Assembly: GCA_963769435.1 (NCBI GenBank)
Contig: CAVYLN010000002.1
Location: forward strand, 124,001 to 188,000
Length of the DNA: 64,000 bases
Source of the DNA: JADKAV01 sp963769435
Lineage (GTDB): Bacteria > Actinomycetota > Actinomycetes > S36-B12 > UBA10799
Direction of reading: 5' to 3'
Part shown: piece after piece, positions 1-11,738 of the stretch
How the letters are laid out: the number at the start of each line of letters is the position of its first letter
Numbering within the stretch: position 1 is the first letter of the stretch
The notes under the pieces: generated by a model
Told to the model about the DNA's origin: nothing
What the model saw: only the letters and a program-made list of their open reading frames with translations
Databases searched by the model: none
Position numbers and translations under genes: made by a program

Positions 1-1017
1 CCCGTCGGTCTCGGCCAGAGCCTCCGCGACCGCTTTGGTCCCCGCGGCGAACGGCTGCAGTTCGAAGACCCCCATGGGGCCGTTCCAGACCACCGTGGCC
101 GACTCGATGACGGCCCGAGCGTATGCAGCCGCGGTCTCGGGCCCGATATCGAGGCCCTTCCACCCATCGGGGATGCCCTCGGCCACGCGGACCACCTGCG
201 TCGGCGAATCCGCGTCGACCTCCTCGGCGATCACCACGTCGGTCGGCAGCATCACTGTCACTCCGCGTTCACTGGCATCCCGAAGGATCTGCAGACACGC
301 GTCCACCCAGTCAGGCTCGAACAGGGAGTCACCGATGGGGTGTCCCTGCGCGGCCAGGAACGTGAAACACATTCCGCCCCCGATGACCAGACGATCCACA
401 GACTTCAAGAGGTTGTCGATGACACCGAGCTTGTCGGACACCTTGGACCCGCCCAGGACGACTGTGTACGGACGCGCGGGGTTGTCCAACACTGCCGCGA
501 AAGAACGGATCTCCTTCTCGACGAGTCGGCCGGCCGCGTTCGGCAGCAGTCGCGCAACCTCGGTCACACTGGCCTGCCGGCGATGAAGAACACCGAAGCC
601 GTCGCTCACGTACGCGTCCATGCCCGCAGCCAGCTCTGTTGCCAGCTGGGCCCGCTCATCGTCGTCCTTGCTGGTCTCCCGTGGGTCGAAGCGGACGTTC
701 TCGAGCAGCACCACCCGTCCGGGAGCGCCTGGCAGGATCGCACCGGCGGGCGCGAGGTCCACCGGTACCCCCAGCAGGTCGGCCATACGGGTGGCGACCG
801 GGGCCAGTGACAACTCCGGCTTCACCTCCCCCTTCGGCCGGCCGAGGTGTGCCACGACGACCGGCCGGGCCCCTGCGTCGAGGAGCTCGCGCAACGTCGG
901 CAGAGCGGCCTGGATCCGGCCGTCGTCCGTGATCTGGCCATCGGCCAGCGGGACGTTCAGATCCAGGCGCACCAGCACCGAGGCATCGTGAAGATCGAGG
1001 TCACTCAGAGTCCTCAT
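1..1017 (-). CDS. pgk: Phosphoglycerate kinase, C-terminus cut by window edge
   Basis: Glycolytic enzyme that transfers the phosphate of 1,3-bisphosphoglycerate to ADP in the cytoplasm. The 339 visible residues begin MRTLSDLDL and contain the substrate-binding VRLDLNVP segment (about residues 16-23), HLGRPKG and LLENVRFDPRE. They end in FAAGTKAVAEALAETDG, so roughly the last 55-60 residues, including the glycine-rich nucleotide loop, lie outside the window. The ATG is 10 nt downstream of the gap stop codon, the usual gap-pgk operon order. No strong Shine-Dalgarno is visible before this ATG, so translation may depend on coupling to gap. The reading frame is intact over the visible part. Confidence 0.97.
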   Translation of the reverse strand, partial: MRTLSDLDLHDASVLVRLDLNVPLADGQITDDGRIQAALPTLRELLDAGARPVVVAHLGRPKGEVKPELSLAPVATRMADLLGVPVDLAPAGAILPGAPGRVVLLENVRFDPRETSKDDDERAQLATELAAGMDAYVSDGFGVLHRRQASVTEVARLLPNAAGRLVEKEIRSFAAVLDNPARPYTVVLGGSKVSDKLGVIDNLLKSVDRLVIGGGMCFTFLAAQGHPIGDSLFEPDWVDACLQILRDASERGVTVMLPTDVVIAEEVDADSPTQVVRVAEGIPDGWKGLDIGPETAAAYARAVIESATVVWNGPMGVFELQPFAAGTKAVAEALAETDG

Positions 1018-1027
1018 CGCCGGGTAC

Positions 1028-2056
1028 TCAGTCGACAGAGGCCATGTAGCGCAGCAGGTCCACGAGGCGGTTGGAGTAACCCCACTCGTTGTCGTACCAG
1101 CCCAGCACCTTCGCCAGGGACCCCATGGAGTTCGTCAGCGAGGCGTCGAAGATGCACGACGCCGGATCGGTCACGATGTCGGTGGACACGATCGGGTCCT
1201 CGGTGTAGCGCAGGATCCCCTTGAGCTCACCTTCGGCGGCGGCCCGCACCGCCGCGTTGATCTCGTCAGCAGGAACCTCCCTGGACATGTTGATCGTGAG
1301 GTCGGTCGCCGATCCGGTCGGGGTCGGTACGCGCATCGCGTATCCATCGAGCTTGCCCTTGAGCTCGGGGATCACCAGTGCGATCGCTCGAGCCGCACCC
1401 GTCGTGGTGGGGATCATGTTGATCGCGGCCGCACGTGCACGACGCAGGTCCTTGTGCGGGAAGTCCAGCACGTTCTGGTCGTTGGTGTAGGCGTGGATCG
1501 TGGTCATCATGCCGTTCTCGATGCCGAAGTTGTCCACGAGCACCTTGGCCATCGGCGCCAGGCAGTTGGTCGTGCAGGAGGCGTTGGAGACCACGTTGTG
1601 CTGGGCAGGGTTGTAGTCCTTGTGGTTGACGCCCATGACGAACGTGGCGTCCTCACCCTTGGCCGGTGCCGAGATGATGACCTTCTTCGCGCCTGCGTCG
1701 AGGTGCTTGCGGGCGTCGTCCCCCTTGGTGAAGTGACCCGTGGACTCGATCACGTAGTCGACCCCGAGGTCGCCCCATCCGAGGGCCGCCGGGTCGCGCT
1801 CGGCCAGTGACTTGATAGCCACGCCGTCCACCAGGATCTCGGTGTCCGTGGACGTCACAGTCCCGGGAAGTCGTCCGAGGACGCTGTCGTACTTGAGCAG
1901 ATGGGCCAGGGTCGCGTTGTCCGTGAGGTCGTTCACGGCCACGATCTCGATGGGCTCGTTGCCGAACTCGGTCTGTGAGTCGCCGAGTGCTTCGACCGCA
2001 CGATAGAAGTTCCGCCCGATACGTCCGAACCCGTTGATGCCGACACGAATTGTCAC
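1028..2056 (-). CDS. gap: Type I glyceraldehyde-3-phosphate dehydrogenase
   Basis: Oxidises and phosphorylates glyceraldehyde-3-phosphate with NAD+, in the step before Pgk. At 342 residues it has normal family length. The N-terminal nucleotide-binding signature VGINGFGRIGRN is at residues 5-16, and the catalytic motif SNASCTTNC places the nucleophile at Cys161. VAVNDLTDN (about 39-48) is the usual bacterial NAD-type loop. The start is a GTG preceded by AAGGAG seven bases upstream. It is the first gene of the gap-pgk pair and lies 43 nt downstream of whiA on the same strand, so the four genes rapZ-yvcK-whiA-gap could be co-transcribed. Confidence 0.98.
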   Translation of the reverse strand: MTIRVGINGFGRIGRNFYRAVEALGDSQTEFGNEPIEIVAVNDLTDNATLAHLLKYDSVLGRLPGTVTSTDTEILVDGVAIKSLAERDPAALGWGDLGVDYVIESTGHFTKGDDARKHLDAGAKKVIISAPAKGEDATFVMGVNHKDYNPAQHNVVSNASCTTNCLAPMAKVLVDNFGIENGMMTTIHAYTNDQNVLDFPHKDLRRARAAAINMIPTTTGAARAIALVIPELKGKLDGYAMRVPTPTGSATDLTINMSREVPADEINAAVRAAAEGELKGILRYTEDPIVSTDIVTDPASCIFDASLTNSMGSLAKVLGWYDNEWGYSNRLVDLLRYMASVD

Positions 2057-2098
2057 TGATTACTCCTTCGCTGAGGTGAGCAATCCGATCCTATCGGG

Positions 2099-3079
2099 TC
2101 ATACGAGTTCGTCATCAGCGGCAAGACCAACCTCGGTATCCGGGATGCCCAACTCGCGTGCCCGCCTGTCGGCGAGGCCGAGAAGGCGACGGATCCGCCC
2201 TGCGATCGCGTCCTTGGTCATGGGCGGGTTCGCCAACGCTCCCAGTTCCTCCAAGGAGGCCTGGCGGTGCTCCATCCGTAGACGTCCCGCCGCAGCCAGG
2301 TGTTCGGGCACGTCGTCCCCCAGGATCTCCAGTGCCCGTTCCACACGCTGGCTCGCGGCCACCGCGGCACGCGCCGACCGGCGCAGATTCGCATCGTCGA
2401 AGTTGGCCAGCCGGTTGGCCGTGGCCCGCACCTCGCGGCGGGTCCGGCGTTCCTCCCACACCAGCACCGAGGCGTGCGCACCCATCCGCGCCAGCATCTG
2501 GCTGATGGCGTCGCCGTCGCGGATGACGACGCGCTCGACACCGCGGACCTCCCGGCTCTTGGCGGGGATCCCCATCCTGCGCGCGGCTCCAACGAGCGCG
2601 AGCGCCGACTCGGGCCCGGGGCAGGTCACCTCCAGGGCCGAGGAACGTCCGGGCTCCGTGAGCGATCCGTGCGCCAGGAAGGCCCCGCGCCAGGCCGCCT
2701 CCGCATCACAGATCCCGGCGGTCACCACGTGTGGGGGCAGACCTCGTACCGGCCGACCCGAACCGTCGACCATTCCCGCCTGGCGGGCGAGTTGCTCCCC
2801 GCCGGACACCACCCGGACCATGTATCGGGTCCCCTTGCGCAGGCCCCCTTTGTGCACGACCGCGAAGTCCGCCTGCTGCCCGAAGATCTCAGCAAGGTTC
2901 GTCCGCAGCCGTCGGGCCGCAGCACCGGTGTCGAACTCGGCCTCCACCACGATCTTCCCGCTCACGATGTGCAACGCTCCACCGAAACGGAGCATGGACG
3001 AGGTCTCGGCCTTCCGGCAGCAGGGTTTGGTGATCTCGAGTTGGTTCAGCTCGTCCTTCACGGCTGCAGTCATCGCCAT
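2099..3079 (-). CDS. whiA: WhiA sporulation/cell-division transcription regulator
   Basis: DNA-binding regulator with a degenerate LAGLIDADG homing-endonuclease-like N-domain and a C-terminal helix-turn-helix. In Streptomyces it acts with WhiB on division genes; non-sporulating actinomycetes also keep it. I chose the ATG giving MAMTAAVKDELN because that is the conserved family start; the frame is open 17 codons further upstream. This gives 326 residues, matching the usual 325-330. TKPCCRKAE and SMLRFGG near the N-terminus and PPMTKDAIAGRIRRL near the C-terminus are conserved blocks. It lies in the widely conserved rapZ-yvcK-whiA cluster. Confidence 0.96.
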   Translation of the reverse strand: MAMTAAVKDELNQLEITKPCCRKAETSSMLRFGGALHIVSGKIVVEAEFDTGAAARRLRTNLAEIFGQQADFAVVHKGGLRKGTRYMVRVVSGGEQLARQAGMVDGSGRPVRGLPPHVVTAGICDAEAAWRGAFLAHGSLTEPGRSSALEVTCPGPESALALVGAARRMGIPAKSREVRGVERVVIRDGDAISQMLARMGAHASVLVWEERRTRREVRATANRLANFDDANLRRSARAAVAASQRVERALEILGDDVPEHLAAAGRLRMEHRQASLEELGALANPPMTKDAIAGRIRRLLGLADRRARELGIPDTEVGLAADDELV

Positions 3080-3151
3080 GCGACCGATTCTCACACGCGT
3101 GGCAAGCACCCATTGCCCGAACCGGCACATCGCCCGGTCGTCGGTGCCGAA

Positions 3152-4124
3152 TCAGGCCAGAAGACGCTGGAACACCGAGGCCAGCAACAACGTGTCGTGG
3201 ACCGGCCTGTGCTCGCCCCCGTCCACGACCCGGACCTCTTCCACGAACAGGTTGGCCCCGATCTGCGAGCAGGCCTGGCGCAGTTGTGCCTCGTCGGACA
3301 CCGAACTCGGGTCCACGATCACCCAATCGAGACGCACCTGCGGGAACGTGCGCGCCAGACTCTGCAGATACATCGCCGGTGTGAAGCCGGTGGTCTCCCC
3401 GAGTTGTGGGGTGACGTTGACCACCAGCACCCGCGTCGCGGTCGTCGCCACCAGTGCGTCGTGCACCTGCTTGACATACAGGTGCGGGAGCACCGACGTG
3501 AACCAACTCCCCGGGCCGAGGACGACCATCGACGCGTCCCGAATCGCCTCCAGGACCGGCTGACAGGGGGCGGGCTCGGGAGGTTCGATCCGTAGCGAGA
3601 GCACCTCGCCGGTGGTCGTGGCGATGTCCACCTGACCCCGCAGCGTCGAGACCTCGTCCTGTCCAGCCAGACCACGCACCTCGGCGATGAGATCGACGGG
3701 CTCACAGGCCACGGGCAACACCCGCCCCTGTGCCTCCAGCAGTGCCGCAACCCAATCCAGCCCCACGACGGGGTCCTGCGTCTCCTCCCAGAGCGCGGAG
3801 ATGAGCAGGTTGCCCACTGCGTGGCCGGCCAGTTCCCCGGAACCCTCGAAGCGGTGCTGCAGGACACGCGACCAGGTCCTCCCCCACGTGTCGTCACCGC
3901 AGAGGGCCGCCAGGGCCATCCGCAGATCGCCCGGCGGGATCAACCCCAACTCCCGGCGGATGCGCCCGGACGACCCACCGTCGTCGGAGACGCCCACGAC
4001 CGCGGTCACGGAGTCCGTGATCCGTCGCAGCGCGCGAAGACTGGCCGCCAGACCGTGCCCACCACCGAGCGCGACGACGGACGGACCGGATGTCCAGCCG
4101 GTCGTGACGGGACAAGGGACTCAT
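3152..4124 (-). CDS. yvcK: YvcK/CofD-like gluconeogenesis factor (one frameshift near the start)
   Basis: Member of the YvcK family, UDP-sugar-binding cytoplasmic proteins that affect carbon use and envelope growth in Gram-positives. The glycine-rich ALGGGHGLAASL motif and SDDGGSSGRIRRELG are clear, and GNLLISALWEE and VNVTPQLGETTGFT follow. The body frame has no ATG, GTG or TTG before the GGGHG motif. The ATG at 4124, which overlaps the rapZ stop as ATGA, is one frame off. Removing one base near 4075-4090 joins MSPLSRHD to VVALGGGHG and gives 323 residues, the expected size. I read this as a one-base insertion error, not a broken gene. Confidence 0.9.
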
Positions 4125-4987
4125 TCCCGACCCAGATCGCGGTGCTGGACCACGACCTGATACCCGGCGGTCTCGAGCATGCGTGCCAGTCGTTCGACCA
4201 TCGCCACGCTGCGGTGCTTCCCTCCGGTGCAGCCCAGGCCGACCGTCACATACCGCTTGCCCTCGCGCACATAGCCGGCCGCCACGAGATCGACGATGGC
4301 CGCGTAGTGCTCGAGCACGTCGAGCGCGCCCTCCCGGCTGAGGACGTAGTCGCTCACCTCGGCGTCCCGGCCGGTCTGATCACGCAGATCCGGCACCCAG
4401 AACGGATTCGGCAGGAATCGCACGTCCGCGACCATGTCCGCGTCGACCGGAATGCCGTACTTGAATCCGAAACTCAGCACCGACACCTGGATGGTCTCGG
4501 GGCTGGAACCCCGGTAGTTTGCGTCGATCACCCGACGGAGATCGTGCACGGACTTCGCTGAGGTGTCCACCACCATGTCCGCCCCAGCACGGAACTCCCG
4601 AAGCCTGAGGCGCTCTTCGCGCAGCGCGTCCAAGAGGGTCCCGTCCTCCTGCAGCGGATGTGGTCGGCGCGAGGATTCGAACCGTCTGACGAGCACCTCC
4701 TCGGATGCCTCGAGATAGAGGATGCCGACGTTCACGTCGGCCTCGCGCAGGGCTTGGGTCACTCCGACCAGGTTGGAGAACAGCGGGCCACCTCGCACAT
4801 CCACCACGACGGCCAGTCGCTGGATGTCGGGCCGCGGCTGCAGGAGGTCGATCGTCGACTGCAGCAGTGACGGCGGCAAGTTGTCCACGACGAACCAGCC
4901 CGCGTCCTCCAGAGCGCGCGCGGCAGTGCTGCGCCCGGCCCCGGACATGCCGGTGACGACGAGCACTTCGAACTCAGGATTGTTCAT
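4121..4987 (-). CDS. rapZ: RapZ/YvcJ family nucleotide-binding protein
   Basis: P-loop protein of the RapZ family. In E. coli it is an RNase E adapter controlling GlmZ sRNA; in Gram-positives it is an NTPase of less certain role. It is 288 residues long. Walker A GMSGAGRST lies at about 13-21, DNLPPSLL follows, and the C-terminal GLGCTGGKHRS motif is the family signature. A strong AGGAGG sits 6 nt before the ATG. Its stop overlaps the yvcK start (ATGA), so the two are translationally coupled. The uvrC stop codon is 10 nt upstream, so read-through from uvrC is possible. Confidence 0.96.
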   Translation of the reverse strand: MNNPEFEVLVVTGMSGAGRSTAARALEDAGWFVVDNLPPSLLQSTIDLLQPRPDIQRLAVVVDVRGGPLFSNLVGVTQALREADVNVGILYLEASEEVLVRRFESSRRPHPLQEDGTLLDALREERLRLREFRAGADMVVDTSAKSVHDLRRVIDANYRGSSPETIQVSVLSFGFKYGIPVDADMVADVRFLPNPFWVPDLRDQTGRDAEVSDYVLSREGALDVLEHYAAIVDLVAAGYVREGKRYVTVGLGCTGGKHRSVAMVERLARMLETAGYQVVVQHRDLGRE

Positions 4988-4996
4988 GGCGGCCTC

Positions 4997-6943
4997 CTAC
5001 CGACCATCTTCCCCAATTACCTCACCGGTCGTCACATTGACGGCCGGCGTGACCTGTTCGCGCGCCAAGTGCTGGTGGATTGCTGATGCCAGATCGGCGC
5101 TGATCCCGGGTACGGCCGACAACTCCTCGATGGTCGCCCTGCGCAGTCGGCTCAGTGATCCGAAGGTGCGCATCAGCGCCTTGCGGCGATTGGGACCCAC
5201 GCCAGGGATGTCCTCGACCACACTGGTCGACAGACGGCGGCTGCGCTTCTGCCGGTGGTAGGTGATGGCGAACCGGTGCGCCTCGTCACGGATTCGTTGC
5301 AGCAGGTAGAGTCCCTGGCTGCGCCGCGACAGGATGACCGGATCCTCCTGGTCCGGGACCCACACCTCCTCCAGACGCTTGGCGAGACCAGCCACCGCGA
5401 TGTCGTCGATGCCAAGATCACGCAGAGCAGCTCGGGCCGCAGCGACCTGCGGCCGACCTCCGTCGATGAGCAGCAACTGCGGTGGATACCGGAACGACTT
5501 GCGCTCATCGTCGGCACTGCCGCCCGGACCGAACTCGATGTCGGTGGATTCAGCCCGTTCGGCCAGATAGCGGGTGAATCGTCGCCTCACCACCTCGGCC
5601 ACGCTGGCCACGTCGTCCTGCCCGGCGACCCCCCGGATCGCGAAACGCCGGTAGTCGGACTTGCGTGGCAGGCCGTCCTCGAACACCACCATGGACGCCA
5701 CCACGTCGTTGCCCTGCAGATTGGAGATGTCAACACATTCGATGCGCAGCGGAGCCTGGGACATCTCCAGCGCCTCACCGATCTCCTCGAGCGCCGCGGC
5801 CCGGACACTGAGGTCTCCGGCTCGGCGTAACTTGTGCGCCTGCAGCGTCTGCCGCGCGTTCGTTGTGACCGTTTCCAGCAAGGTGCGTTTCTTACCCCGC
5901 AAGGGGATTCGGACCCGCACCTGCCGGCCCGCCTTGTCCGTCAACCAGGCCTCGACCGCGGATTCAGGCAGTTCTGTCACGAGGACCTGGGCGGGGATGT
6001 CCGCGTCCTCGTCGCCGTACAACTGCTGCATCACACCGGTCATGAGCGCAGTCGGGCTCTCGTCCGCGACCTTCTCCAGCACGAATGCGTGCTGACCGCG
6101 GACACGCCCGCCACGCACGTGGAACACCTGGAAGGCTGCCTCCAGGTCGTCCTCCACATGGCCGACGAGGTCGGCGTTCGTGTCGCCGGGAAGGACGAGC
6201 GCGCTGCGCTCCATCGCCTTGCGCAGGGCCCCCAGATCGTCGCGCAGTCTCGCGGCCGTCTCGTAGTCCTGCTCCGCCGCGGACTCACGCATCCTCGTCT
6301 CGAGTTCTCTCATGAAACGGTCGGTCCCGCTGCCCAGGAAGGAGACCAGGTTCTCGGCGAGGGCACGGTGATCCTGCTCAGTGATCCTGCCGACACAGGG
6401 GGCGCTGCACTTGCCGATGTACCCCAGCAGGCAGGGCCTGCCCATCTGTGCGGATCGCCGGAACACACCGTTGCTGCAGGTCCGTACCGGAAACACGCGC
6501 AACAACTGGTCGACCGTCTCCCGGATCGCCCAGGCCTGCGCGTAGGGGCCGAAGTACTTGACCCCCTTACGTTTGTCCCCGCGCATGACGAGCACCCGCG
6601 GAAACTGTTCGTTCATCGTGATGGCCAAGTACGGGTAGGACTTGTCATCGCGGTACTTGACGTTGAAACGAGGTGCGTACTGCTTGATCCACTGGTACTC
6701 CAGTTGCAGCGCCTCCGTCTCCGAATCCACCACCACCCAGTCGACGGAGACAGCCGCTGTCACCATCGCCGCTGTGCGAGGGTGCATGCCGGCCGGGCTC
6801 TGGAAGTAGCTCGAGACCCGGCTGCGCAGATTTGTGGCCTTTCCCACATACACAACACGTGTGTCGGAATCTCTGAAACGGTAGACACCTGGTAAGGGCG
6901 GGATGCTGCCCGCAGGTGGACGGTATGACGACGGGTCAGCCAC
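4997..6943 (-). CDS. uvrC: Excinuclease ABC subunit C
   Basis: Dual-incision nuclease of UvrABC nucleotide-excision repair. The start chosen is the GTG at 6943 (VADPSSYRP), which gives 648 residues and the conserved family N-terminus; the frame stays open much further upstream but that part has no family match. Domains in order: GIY-YIG (PGVYRFRD and VVYVGKATNLRSRV, about 17-50), the UVR UvrB-binding helix pair near YETAARLRDDL, the RNase H-like endonuclease (IECVDISNLQGND) and tandem C-terminal HhH (VVEDIPGVGPNRRKAL; AVPGISADLA). A TAGATT box lies 7 nt before the GTG, suggesting a leaderless mRNA. Confidence 0.97.
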   Translation of the reverse strand: MADPSSYRPPAGSIPPLPGVYRFRDSDTRVVYVGKATNLRSRVSSYFQSPAGMHPRTAAMVTAAVSVDWVVVDSETEALQLEYQWIKQYAPRFNVKYRDDKSYPYLAITMNEQFPRVLVMRGDKRKGVKYFGPYAQAWAIRETVDQLLRVFPVRTCSNGVFRRSAQMGRPCLLGYIGKCSAPCVGRITEQDHRALAENLVSFLGSGTDRFMRELETRMRESAAEQDYETAARLRDDLGALRKAMERSALVLPGDTNADLVGHVEDDLEAAFQVFHVRGGRVRGQHAFVLEKVADESPTALMTGVMQQLYGDEDADIPAQVLVTELPESAVEAWLTDKAGRQVRVRIPLRGKKRTLLETVTTNARQTLQAHKLRRAGDLSVRAAALEEIGEALEMSQAPLRIECVDISNLQGNDVVASMVVFEDGLPRKSDYRRFAIRGVAGQDDVASVAEVVRRRFTRYLAERAESTDIEFGPGGSADDERKSFRYPPQLLLIDGGRPQVAAARAALRDLGIDDIAVAGLAKRLEEVWVPDQEDPVILSRRSQGLYLLQRIRDEAHRFAITYHRQKRSRRLSTSVVEDIPGVGPNRRKALMRTFGSLSRLRRATIEELSAVPGISADLASAIHQHLAREQVTPAVNVTTGEVIGEDGR

Positions 6944-6950
6944 ACCGACA

Positions 6951-6956
6951 AATCTA
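6951..6956 (-). promoter_or_regulatory. -10 box of uvrC, leaderless start
   Basis: On the minus strand TAGATT is followed by 7 nt and then the uvrC GTG. There is no Shine-Dalgarno between. No convincing -35 element is visible. The spacing predicts a transcript starting at or next to the start codon. Confidence 0.5.
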
Positions 6957-6977
6957 GGACACGAGAGGTACTTCGTC

Positions 6978-7562
6978 GTGAGGATACGAGTGACAGCGGC
7001 CGCTGCCGCGCTGGCCGCTGCGTCGGCCGTGAGCGCCGCCCCGGCCACCGTCTCGGCCGCGCCAGCGCCTCGCGGCACCCTGTTCGTGGAGGGCGATTCC
7101 CTCACAGTGGGGTCGTCCACAGCCATCAAGCGGTCTCTGCGTCGCGATTTCCGCAAGGTCAAGGTAGACGCCCAGGTGGGCCGCAACACTCCTACCGGGA
7201 TCAGTCGTCTTTCGGCGGGCCGCAACGCGAAGGCGTGGGTCGTGGCACTGGGTACCAACGACGCCCCGGACAGTCGCACGATGAAGCGCCACGTCAAGAA
7301 GGTTCTGCGGCAGGCCGCCGGTCGCCCCGTGCTCTGGGTCTCGGTATGGCGTTCGGCCGCCTACGGCAAGGTGAACCGGATGCTGACGCGTCTGGACCGC
7401 AAGTACACACAACTCGCGGTGCTGCGCTGGGACCTGTTCATCAAGGATCACCCCCGTCTCCTCGCCTCTGACCGGATCCACCTGACCCCCGCGGGGTATG
7501 AGGTGCGCGGCCGGATGATCGCTGATTCGGTCCGGGACCTGCTGGCCCAATCGGCCGCGTAG
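6978..7562 (+). CDS. Secreted SGNH/GDSL hydrolase-like protein
   Basis: 194 residues beginning with a GTG start (VRIRVTAAAAALAAASA), a typical alanine-rich Sec signal peptide with likely cleavage near APAPRG. The mature part has the SGNH blocks: Ser in VEGDSLTVGS (about 38-47), Asn in ALGTNDAP, and Asp/His in SDRIHLTPAGYE. It is probably an exported esterase or acyl hydrolase; the substrate is unknown. GAGAGG lies 9 nt before the GTG. It is divergent from uvrC and convergent with a second SGNH protein at 7653-8291. Two adjacent stand-alone SGNH proteins plus SGNH domains in the nearby acyltransferases make envelope polysaccharide deacylation or acylation a reasonable guess. Confidence 0.8.
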   Translation: MRIRVTAAAAALAAASAVSAAPATVSAAPAPRGTLFVEGDSLTVGSSTAIKRSLRRDFRKVKVDAQVGRNTPTGISRLSAGRNAKAWVVALGTNDAPDSRTMKRHVKKVLRQAAGRPVLWVSVWRSAAYGKVNRMLTRLDRKYTQLAVLRWDLFIKDHPRLLASDRIHLTPAGYEVRGRMIADSVRDLLAQSAA

Positions 7563-7652
7563 AGCGGCGCAGCCCTGTCGGGGCAACCGTGTCGGCCCCG
7601 GAGAATCACGCAGTCCCGAGCAGGTATGCACCGCTGTGGACGCCAGCGTCGT

Positions 7653-8291
7653 TCAGCCCTTGGCCACACCCTGCAGGATCAGATTCGCGTACGCCTGGCA
7701 ACCCGCGGGGTTCAAATGGATGCCGTCCGGGTAAAGACCGTCGGGTAGGACACTGGCGTTCCAGTCGATCACATGTGCGTTCGGCCAGCGTCCCGGCATC
7801 GACCGCAGACGCTTGTTGACCTTGTCCTCGTAGGCGTACCGCTCGATCTCGGGCAGTTCCGCAGTGACCCAGTACACCGAACGCTGCGGGCCGCTGGCTC
7901 GCATGATGCGGTCCAGTGCCTTGTAGCCGAACGGGCCGTTGGTGCCGAGGGCGACCACGACCCGTGGCGGCAACGTACCGGCTGCAGCCTTCTTCTCGAT
8001 CCGCGCGGCACCGTCTTTCATGCGACGGTTCTCCTTCGCGCGCACCCGGACATCCGTGCCGGTCAGACAGGACTGCGCCCCCAGGAGCACGGAGTCACCG
8101 ATCGCGTAGACCGGGCCGGTCAATACGGGTTTGGACTGTGGGTTGGCCAGCGAGAGCACCGCGTCCGGTGACGGCAGCCCGGTCTTACCGCTGACCCAGA
8201 TACCCGCCACGACGATCGCCAGAGTGGCCAACACCCCGCCCAGGATCGTGGGGAGCCTGCTGCTGAGCGGGTCCTCGTCGTGATCGACCAC
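7653..8291 (-). CDS. Membrane-anchored SGNH-family protein
   Basis: 212 residues with one N-terminal membrane anchor (about residues 15-35, LGGVLATLAIVVAGIWV) and an extracytoplasmic domain. The domain contains YAIGDSVLLGA (Ser block), VVALGTNGPFG (Asn block) and LYPDGIHLNPAGCQAYA (Asp/His block). The arrangement resembles the C-terminal SGNH domain of OafB-like acyltransferase-3 proteins, here without the acyltransferase. The GTG start is 9 nt after the stop of the Rieske protein gene, so the two form an operon. Function is inferred only: a periplasmic or extracellular O-acyl handling enzyme. Confidence 0.75.
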   Translation of the reverse strand: MVDHDEDPLSSRLPTILGGVLATLAIVVAGIWVSGKTGLPSPDAVLSLANPQSKPVLTGPVYAIGDSVLLGAQSCLTGTDVRVRAKENRRMKDGAARIEKKAAAGTLPPRVVVALGTNGPFGYKALDRIMRASGPQRSVYWVTAELPEIERYAYEDKVNKRLRSMPGRWPNAHVIDWNASVLPDGLYPDGIHLNPAGCQAYANLILQGVAKG

Positions 8292-8300
8292 CGGCGCGGG

Positions 8301-8747
8301 TCAGCCAAGCACGATCTGGTCGCCGTCGACCTTGACCGGCACCGGGCTGAGCCCGGTTGTCGCAGGCCCTTGGACGACCGCTCCGTCCGTGATCGAGAAC
8401 TGTGATCCGTGGCACGGGCACATGATGACCTGATCGGTCACCTCGTTGACCAGACATCCTTGGTGAGGACAGACCGCGCTGAGCCCGACGAACTGTTCCG
8501 GTTGCGGTTGTGTGACCACGACCTTCGTCTGCCCCGAGTCCAGGATCACCCCACCCTCAAGCGGCACGTCCGCCGTCGCCACGAGAGCTTCCCCGGTGGT
8601 CGCCGGTGATGCCTCGGTGGGCTCGGTGGCAGGCGCAGTGGTCGCCTCGGTGGCGGTCTCATCACCCGAGGAACACCCCACCAGGGCTACTCCGGCGACG
8701 CCGACGACCCCGGCGGCGAGCACATTACGACGAGTCAAGTCAGACAT
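8301..8747 (-). CDS. Rieske [2Fe-2S] lipoprotein with Tat-like signal
   Basis: 148 residues. The N-terminus has a twin-arginine-like TRRNVLAAG (RR at 6-7) and a lipobox VALVGC with Cys25, so the protein should be exported and lipid-anchored. A Ser/Thr/Ala/Glu linker follows (about 26-55). The C-terminal domain has CPHQGC and CPCHGSQF: Cys93, His95, Cys110 and His113 are predicted cluster ligands, with Cys98 and Cys112 as the disulfide pair. This compact form is common in Streptomyces-type actinomycetes and is not the cytochrome bc1 Rieske subunit. AGGAGAAGCC precedes the ATG. The electron-transfer partner is not evident here. Confidence 0.9.
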   Translation of the reverse strand: MSDLTRRNVLAAGVVGVAGVALVGCSSGDETATEATTAPATEPTEASPATTGEALVATADVPLEGGVILDSGQTKVVVTQPQPEQFVGLSAVCPHQGCLVNEVTDQVIMCPCHGSQFSITDGAVVQGPATTGLSPVPVKVDGDQIVLG

Positions 8748-8829
8748 GGCTTCTCCTATTCCCTGTTCGAGCCTAAGTGATGCGGGCGGCTTCGCCCGGC
8801 AGATCCCGTCCGCGTCGACACCTCTACTT

Positions 8830-11667
<2,838 letters not shown>

Positions 11668-11673
11668 CTCACA

Positions 11674-11679
11674 AGGCTA
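11674..11679 (-). promoter_or_regulatory. -10 box of uvrA, leaderless start
   Basis: Minus-strand TAGCCT, then 6 nt, then the uvrA GTG. It is paired with a divergent box of the same type at 11727-11732. No clear -35 was found. Confidence 0.5.
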
Positions 11680-11726
11680 ACCGCCACCTCCGACAGCGCA
11701 CCCCGGCACCGTGGCCCACCGCCAGA

Positions 11727-11732
11727 TACCGT
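11727..11732 (+). promoter_or_regulatory. -10 box of the YoaK-like gene, leaderless start
   Basis: TACCGT is followed by 6 nt and the GTG at 11739. There is no Shine-Dalgarno in between, as expected for a leaderless transcript. Confidence 0.5.
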
Positions 11733-11738
11733 CGAGGC

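Noticed and set aside
7563..7652. Terminator between the two SGNH genes
   Set aside because: Only a 5-bp GGGGC/GCCCC stem with a 10-nt loop is visible, too weak to claim.
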